Assembly: GCF_011300215.1 (NCBI RefSeq)
Contig: NZ_CP049866.1
Span: forward strand, 1,984,001 to 2,048,000
Direction of reading: 5' to 3'
DNA length: 64,000 nt
Origin: Nocardioides piscis
GTDB taxonomy: Bacteria; Actinomycetota; Actinomycetes; Propionibacteriales; Nocardioidaceae
A program made the position numbers and the translations under genes. How positions within the stretch are numbered: position 1 is the stretch's first letter; each line of letters opens with the position of its first letter. Below are positions 59,529-64,000 of this stretch, piece after piece. Below the pieces are notes generated by a model. That model worked only from the letters and a program-made list of their open reading frames with translations, made no database searches and was not told the origin of the DNA.

Positions 59529-61039
59529 AGACCGGCCACTTCTACGGCGTGGGCGTCGGACCCGGCGACCCCGAACTGATTACCCGTAAGGGCGCCCGGC
59601 TGATCGAGCGGGCCGACGTGATCGCCTTCCACGCTGGCGTCGGCAAGGAGTCGAACGCCCGCCGCATCGCTCGCGGACTGTTCCCCGCGGGCGTGGTCGA
59701 GGAGCAGTTGACCTACCCCGTGACCACCGGAGCTACCGACCACCCGGGCGGCTACGCCGGCGCGCTCGCGGACTTCTACGAGGAGTCCGCGGTCCGGCTC
59801 GCGGACCACCTCAACGCCGGGCGCGATGTGGTCCTGCTCGCCGAGGGCGATCCCCTGTTCTACGGCTCCTTTATGTACATGCACGATCGGCTGGCCGAGC
59901 GTTTCCCGACCGAGATCGTCCCCGGCGTGCCCGCGTTCGTGGCCGCGACCGCCGCCGCCGCCAGCCCGCTGGTCCGGCAGACCGACGTCCTGACGGTGCT
60001 CCCGGGCACGATGCCCGAGCCCGAGCTCGCGCGCCGCCTGGCCGACACCGACGCCGCGATCATCATGAAGCTCGGCCGCACCTTCCCCGCCGTACGCCGA
60101 GCGCTCGAGGCCGCCGGTCGGCTGGACCACGCGCTCTACGTCGAGCGCGCGTCGATGCCCGAGCAGCGCTGGTTGCCCGTGGCCGAGGTGGACCCCGAGT
60201 CGGTGCCGTACTTCTCCCTCATCGTGGTCACCGGCGACTCCCTCAACGGGTCCCGCTCGCGCCACACCTCGGCGGTGGCCGAGGAACTCACTCTCGCGAC
60301 GAGCGGCGCTGCCGAGCTCCTCGTCGTCGGTCTCGGCCCCGGCCCCGACGCCTGGCTGACACCCGAAGTGAGCGAGGCTCTGGCGAGGGTCTCGCACGTC
60401 GTCGGCTACGGGCCGTACATCAAGCGGGTACCGCAGCGTGCGGGGCTGACCCGGCACTCCTCGGGCAACACCGTCGAGGTTGACCGGGCCAGGCTCGCCC
60501 TCGACCTGGCGAGGTCGGGGGAGAAGGTCGCGGTCGTCTCGGGCGGCGACGCGGGCGTCTTCGGGATGGCCGCGGCCGTCTTCGAGGCGGCCGAGGACCC
60601 GGCGTACGCCGACGTTCCGATCCGCGTCCTGCCGGGCGTCAGCGCCGTGCAGGCGGTGGCGGCGCGGGCCGGTGCCCCGATCGGTGGCGACTTCGCCGTG
60701 GTCTCGCTCTCCGACCGGCTCAAGCCGTGGCCGGTGGTCGAGCGCCGGCTGCGCGCGATCGCCGAGGCCGACCTGGTGCTCGCGATCTATAACCCGGCCT
60801 CCCGCTCGCGCACCGAGCAGGTCGCGACCGCGCAGCGCGTGCTGCTGGAGCACCGCAAGCCCGAGACCGTCGTGGTCGTCGGCCGCGACATCGGCCGGGA
60901 CGAGGAGTCCCTCACCGTGACCACGCTCGCAGAGCTCGACCCGGAGAGCATCGACATGAAGTGCCTGCTCATCGTCGGCGCCGAGAGCACCCGCGTCAGT
61001 CCCGCGGGTGTCTGGACCCCCCGATTTGTGGAGGCCTGA
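59525..61039 (+). CDS. cobIJ: CobI-CobJ fusion: precorrin-2 C20- and precorrin-3B C17-methyltransferase
   Basis: A 504-residue bifunctional SAM methyltransferase. The N-terminal half (FYGVGVGPGDPELITRKG; LLAEGDPLFYGSFMYMHDRL; IVPGVPAF) is CobI, acting at C20. The C-terminal half from about residue 262 (LLVVGLGPGPDAWLTPE; VVSGGDAGVFGMAAAVFE; YNPASRSRTEQ) is CobJ, acting at C17 with ring contraction. The fusion is common in actinobacteria. ATG 59525 overlaps the cobH stop; the stop overlaps cobM (TGATG). Confidence 0.95.
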   Translation: MKTGHFYGVGVGPGDPELITRKGARLIERADVIAFHAGVGKESNARRIARGLFPAGVVEEQLTYPVTTGATDHPGGYAGALADFYEESAVRLADHLNAGRDVVLLAEGDPLFYGSFMYMHDRLAERFPTEIVPGVPAFVAATAAAASPLVRQTDVLTVLPGTMPEPELARRLADTDAAIIMKLGRTFPAVRRALEAAGRLDHALYVERASMPEQRWLPVAEVDPESVPYFSLIVVTGDSLNGSRSRHTSAVAEELTLATSGAAELLVVGLGPGPDAWLTPEVSEALARVSHVVGYGPYIKRVPQRAGLTRHSSGNTVEVDRARLALDLARSGEKVAVVSGGDAGVFGMAAAVFEAAEDPAYADVPIRVLPGVSAVQAVAARAGAPIGGDFAVVSLSDRLKPWPVVERRLRAIAEADLVLAIYNPASRSRTEQVATAQRVLLEHRKPETVVVVGRDIGRDEESLTVTTLAELDPESIDMKCLLIVGAESTRVSPAGVWTPRFVEA

Positions 61040-61791
61040 TGACCGTTCACTTCGTGGGCGCCGGCCCCGGGGCCGCCGACCTGCTGACCGTTCGTGCAAC
61101 CCGGCTGCTCGCCACCGCCGACGTGGTCCTGTTCCCGGGCAGCTACCTCGACCCCGAGGTGCTCGGCCACGTCAGTCCCGACGCGGCCCTGGTCGACACC
61201 CAGGACCTCGACCTCGACCAGATCACCGAGCGGCTCGTCGAGGCCCACCGTGAGGGCCGGGACGTCGTCCGCCTCGCGTCGGGCGACTTGTCGGTCTACT
61301 CCGCCCTGGCCGAGCAGACCCGGCGCCTCGACGCTGCCGGGGTCTCGTGGGACGTCACGCCCGGGGTCCCGGCCTACGCCGCGGCCGCCGCGCTCGTCGG
61401 CCGGGAGCTGACGGTGCCGCTCATCTCCCAGTCGGTCGTGCTGACCCGCACGCAGGCCAGGTCCACCGCTATGCCCGTCGGCGAGTCGCTGGCGGCGTTC
61501 GCCGCGACCGGCGCCACCCTGGTGCTGCACCTCGCCATCACCCGGACACGTGAGCTGATGGTCGAGCTCGAGGCCGAGTACGGCGCCGACTGCCCGGTCG
61601 CCGTTGTCCACCGTGCCAGCCAGCCCGGGGAGCAGGTGCTGCGCGGGACCGTCGGCACCATCGCCGACCTGGTCGAGGAGGCAGGATTGAGGATGGCCGC
61701 GGTAATCCTCGTCGGGCGGGCGCTCGATCCGCGTCCGGGCGGCGAGTCCTTCCTGTACGCCGCAGGGCGCGAGCGGAGCAGCAAGCAGTGA
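61039..61791 (+). CDS. cobM: Precorrin-4 C11-methyltransferase
   Basis: A 250-residue tetrapyrrole methylase that methylates C11. Its motifs are VHFVGAGPGAADLLTVR, VLFPGSYLDPE, RLASGDLSVYSALAEQ and VTPGVPAYAAAAA, matching CobM/CbiF. It is translationally coupled upstream and overlaps bluB by 4 bases (GTGA). Confidence 0.95.
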   Translation: MTVHFVGAGPGAADLLTVRATRLLATADVVLFPGSYLDPEVLGHVSPDAALVDTQDLDLDQITERLVEAHREGRDVVRLASGDLSVYSALAEQTRRLDAAGVSWDVTPGVPAYAAAAALVGRELTVPLISQSVVLTRTQARSTAMPVGESLAAFAATGATLVLHLAITRTRELMVELEAEYGADCPVAVVHRASQPGEQVLRGTVGTIADLVEEAGLRMAAVILVGRALDPRPGGESFLYAAGRERSSKQ

Positions 61792-62417
61792 ACGACCTCT
61801 ACGACGTGATCAACCGGCGGCGCGACACCCGCAGCGAGTTCACCGGGCAGCCGGTGGACCAGGACGCGCTGGAGCGGGTCCTGGCGGCGGCGCACTGCGC
61901 GCCCAGCGTCGGGATGAGCCAGCCGTGGGACTTCGTGCTCGTCCGGTCTCCGCAGACTCTTGCGGCCTTCCGCGCCCACGTGGCACGCGAGCGCGAGGTC
62001 TTCGCCGGGTCACTGGAGGGTGAGCGGGCGGAGACCTTCGCCCGGATCAAGGTCGAGGGGATCGTCGAGTCCGGGCTCGGCGTCGTCGTCGGCTACGACC
62101 CCAGCCGCGGTGGGTCCCACGTCCTGGGGCGCCACGCCATCGCCGACGCCGGGCTCTACTCGGTCGTCTGCGCCATCCAGAACCTCTGGCTCGCGGCGAC
62201 CGCCGAGGGGCTTGGCGTCGGGTGGGTCAGCTTCTACCGCGAGGAGTTCCTGCGCGAGCTGGTCGGCTTCCCGGCCCGCGTCCGACCCGTGGCCTGGTTG
62301 TGCGTCGGGGCGGTCGGCCACCTACCCGAGGTGCCGGACCTGGAGCGGTTCGGCTGGCGGCACCGGTCGCCGCTTGCCGAGGTGCTGCACGAGGAGCGAT
62401 ATCAGCCGCGGGTGTAG
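61788..62417 (+). CDS. bluB: 5,6-dimethylbenzimidazole synthase
   Basis: Makes the lower ligand of cobalamin from reduced FMN and oxygen. The 209-residue nitroreductase-fold protein has the BluB wording RRDTRSEF near the start, AAAHCAPSVGMSQPWDF, and LGVGWVSFYREEFLRELVG. It completes the operon, indicating that this organism makes true B12 rather than pseudocobalamin. It is convergent with cobL, with a 16-base 3' overlap. Confidence 0.93.
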   Translation: MNDLYDVINRRRDTRSEFTGQPVDQDALERVLAAAHCAPSVGMSQPWDFVLVRSPQTLAAFRAHVAREREVFAGSLEGERAETFARIKVEGIVESGLGVVVGYDPSRGGSHVLGRHAIADAGLYSVVCAIQNLWLAATAEGLGVGWVSFYREEFLRELVGFPARVRPVAWLCVGAVGHLPEVPDLERFGWRHRSPLAEVLHEERYQPRV

Positions 62418-63655
62418 GCCCACTGGGTGACCGTGCGGGCCGGCGCCCAGCCGGTGAACCGGCCGACCGGCGCCGCGGTCTCTACCGCGATCCGGGTCAG
62501 CTCGCCGCCGTGCTCGCAGTAGGCCTGTGCCAGCAGCTGCTCGGTCTCGATCGTGACACCGTGCACGACCAACCGGCCGCCGGGCGCCAGCGCGGCCAGG
62601 CACGCGTCGAGCACGCCGGGTGCCGTGGCGCCGCCGCCGACGAAGATCGCGTCGGGCGGGCGGAGCCCGTCGAGCGCGGCCGGGGCGCGCCCAGTGACCA
62701 CCGCGAGGCCGGGCACGCCCAGCCGGGCCGCGTTTCGGGCGATCCGAGCGGCGCGCTCGTCGTTGCCTTCGACGGCGGTCGCGCGGCAGGTGGGGTGGGC
62801 GCGCATCCACTCGATGCCGATCGAGCCGGCGCCGGCGCCGACGTCCCACAGGTGCTCGCCGGGCACCGGTGCGAGCCTCGCCAGGGCGGCGGCCCGCAGG
62901 TCGCGCTTGGTGAGCTGGCCGTCGTGCTCGAAGGCGTCGTCGGACAGGCCGGTCGCCCAGCCGGCCACGGACGGGCCGGCCAGCTCGAGCGCCAGCACGT
63001 GCAGGCGAGGTGACGTAGCGGACCAGCCGGCCGCCGTGCCGCTCATGTGCGACTCGTCCGGGGCGCCGAGTTGACCCAGGACGTGGAGCACGCTTCCGCC
63101 ATACCCCACCTCCGTCAGCAGGGTCGCGACCCGGGCGGGTGTGTGCTCATCGGACGAAAGCACCAGGACGCGGCGTGCCGGCGCCAGCTCGCGGCGCACC
63201 AGTGCGATGTCTCGACCGACGAGGCTGATCACGGCGCACGACTCCGCGGGCCAGCCGAGCCGGGCTCGGGCCAGCGCGACCGACGAGACGGCCGGATGGA
63301 TGAGGACGCGGTCGCGACCCAGGACCTCGATCAGGGTCGCGCCGATGCCGGAGACGAGCGGGTCGCCGGACGCGAGGGCGACCACGGGCGATGTGCCGAG
63401 GTCCGCCACGAAGTCGGGCAGGCCCACGCGCAGAGGGGCCGGCCACGCCAGTCGCCGCTGCCCGGCGACGTCGGGGAGCAATGCCAGGTGGCGCTCGCCG
63501 CCCACGACGACGGCAGCCTGCAGGACGGTCTCGCGGAGGGGATCGGGGAGTCCCGACCAGCCGTCGGCGCCGATCCCGACGACCGTGACGACCTTGTCGG
63601 TTGGCGTCGTCGGTGGGGGAGTCGAGTCGGGCACGAGAAAGCACGCTATCGTCAC
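62402..63655 (-). CDS. cobL: Precorrin-6Y C5,15-methyltransferase (decarboxylating)
   Basis: A roughly 417-residue fusion of a CbiE-type tetrapyrrole methylase (VVTVVGIGADGWSGL; VALASGDPLVSGIG) with a CbiT-type SAM methyltransferase (LTKRDLRAAALARLAP; LWDVGAGAGSIGIEWMR). It methylates C5 and C15 and removes the acetate carboxylate. GTG 63655 is chosen; GTG 63634 is an alternative, and neither has a good ribosome site. It is divergent from the second riboswitch. Confidence 0.92.
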   Translation of the reverse strand: MTIACFLVPDSTPPPTTPTDKVVTVVGIGADGWSGLPDPLRETVLQAAVVVGGERHLALLPDVAGQRRLAWPAPLRVGLPDFVADLGTSPVVALASGDPLVSGIGATLIEVLGRDRVLIHPAVSSVALARARLGWPAESCAVISLVGRDIALVRRELAPARRVLVLSSDEHTPARVATLLTEVGYGGSVLHVLGQLGAPDESHMSGTAAGWSATSPRLHVLALELAGPSVAGWATGLSDDAFEHDGQLTKRDLRAAALARLAPVPGEHLWDVGAGAGSIGIEWMRAHPTCRATAVEGNDERAARIARNAARLGVPGLAVVTGRAPAALDGLRPPDAIFVGGGATAPGVLDACLAALAPGGRLVVHGVTIETEQLLAQAYCEHGGELTRIAVETAAPVGRFTGWAPARTVTQWAYTRG

Positions 63656-63659
63656 CGCA

Positions 63660-63830
63660 GGCACGAGGTGCCCCAACGGCCTGTCCATCGGAAACGGTGA
63701 GCCATGGTCGGCGGGGAGAATCTGGGAAGCCGGTGAGAGACCGGCACAGGCCCGCTGCGGTAAATCAGGCCCTTGAACGAGTTGGGACCCGACAAGTCCG
63801 AAGACCGGCCTCGCGTCAGACCATGTCGAT
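63660..63830 (+). promoter_or_regulatory. Second cobalamin riboswitch
   Basis: Aptamer landmarks in order: a GGCACGAGGTGCC-type helix near the 5' end, then GGGAAGCCGGTGAGAGACCG, CACAGGCCCGCTGCGGTAAA, and the closing AAGTCCGAAGACCGGCCT. The closing element lies about 55 bases before the chelatase ATG. It should repress the downstream gene when cobalamin is plentiful. Confidence 0.9.
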
Positions 63831-63866
63831 TGCACAGGATCGATGGCGAAGCGAGCGGGAGCCTCA

Positions 63867-64000
63867 CATGCCACAGCACTACCCATTTTCTGCCGTCCTC
63901 GGTTGCGAGGCCGACGCCCTCGACGACATGGGCCTCGCTCTCGTCCTCACCACGATCACCCCCGAGATCGGTGGTGTCCTGGTGCGCGGCGAGAAGGGAA
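63867..64000 (+). CDS. Magnesium/cobalt chelatase-type AAA ATPase, cut by window edge
   Basis: Only the first 44 residues are visible: YPFSAVLGCEADALDDMGLA, then TPEIGGVLVRGEKG leading into a P-loop. This is the N-terminus of BchI/ChlI-type chelatase ATPases, which in actinobacterial cobalamin loci support cobalt insertion. The riboswitch directly upstream supports that role. Confidence 0.8.

Noticed and set aside
59447..61099. 550-codon minus-strand frame opposite cobIJ
   Set aside because: Shadow frame rich in Gly/Arg/His/Asp; the plus strand carries unmistakable methyltransferase motifs.
1..64000. CRISPR arrays
   Set aside because: No regularly spaced short repeats with unique spacers were seen on either strand.

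Overview
The window is GC-rich, with abundant GTG starts, many 4-base ATGA/GTGA overlaps between genes and several apparently leaderless genes. These traits, and the gene families present (TetR/MarR/ArsR regulators, CYP153, fused CobIJ, MMPL, rhodanese fusions), point to an actinomycete chromosome, probably a Nocardioides-like member of the Propionibacteriales. That assignment is an inference from style and content; no rRNA gene is present.

The window reads as a chain of genomic islands next to a core biosynthetic locus. (1) 1-9617 holds a minus-strand Tad/Flp-type pilus operon cut by the left edge, diverging from a large MobF (TrwC/TraI-like) relaxase-helicase and a small membrane protein. 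(2) 9966-20461 is a type I restriction-modification operon (hsdM-hsdS-hsdR) continued by a YgjP-like metallopeptidase and a PHP-domain/SMC-like ATPase (TrlF-like). (3) 20769-25333 is a compact, unusual cassette: MazG-like NTP pyrophosphohydrolase, an unrecognised zinc-ribbon protein, a TIR-domain protein, a convergent multi-TM DUF4231 protein, and a stand-alone 5-hmdU-DNA-kinase-type helical protein. It is the best candidate here for an undescribed defence or nucleotide-surveillance system.

(4) 25479-36766 starts with a tyrosine recombinase and carries metal and sulfur stress genes: two ArsR repressors with metal-site signatures, three CDF efflux pumps, an MBL-rhodanese/MFS/ArsR-rhodanese/DsrE sulfur module with a perfect operator palindrome, and small envelope proteins. 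(5) 36981-56434 is bounded by two copies of a 40-bp repeat identical to the 3' end of an initiator-type tRNA gene, each followed by the same kind of strong hairpin and then a recombinase gene. I read it as an integrated element of about 19.4 kb. It contains a decayed antitoxin/PIN pair, a cytochrome P450 with TetR and thioesterase, an MMPL transporter with TetR, a MarR, a BtrH-like protein, and a complete CYP153 alkane-hydroxylase-type operon (ferredoxin, P450, ferredoxin reductase, acyltransferase, TetR, with a divergent AraC activator).

(6) Beyond the second tRNA-derived repeat lie a second recombinase closely similar to the one at 25479, an IS481 remnant, and a cobalamin operon under a cobalamin riboswitch (cobG, cobH, cobIJ, cobM, bluB), with cobL on the opposite strand. 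A second cobalamin riboswitch leads into a chelatase-type ATPase cut by the right edge.

Several genes are visibly broken: the antitoxin/PIN pair, a membrane protein and a transglutaminase with single-base frameshifts, and the IS481 end. All function assignments come from reading motifs in the translated sequence; no database search was run.
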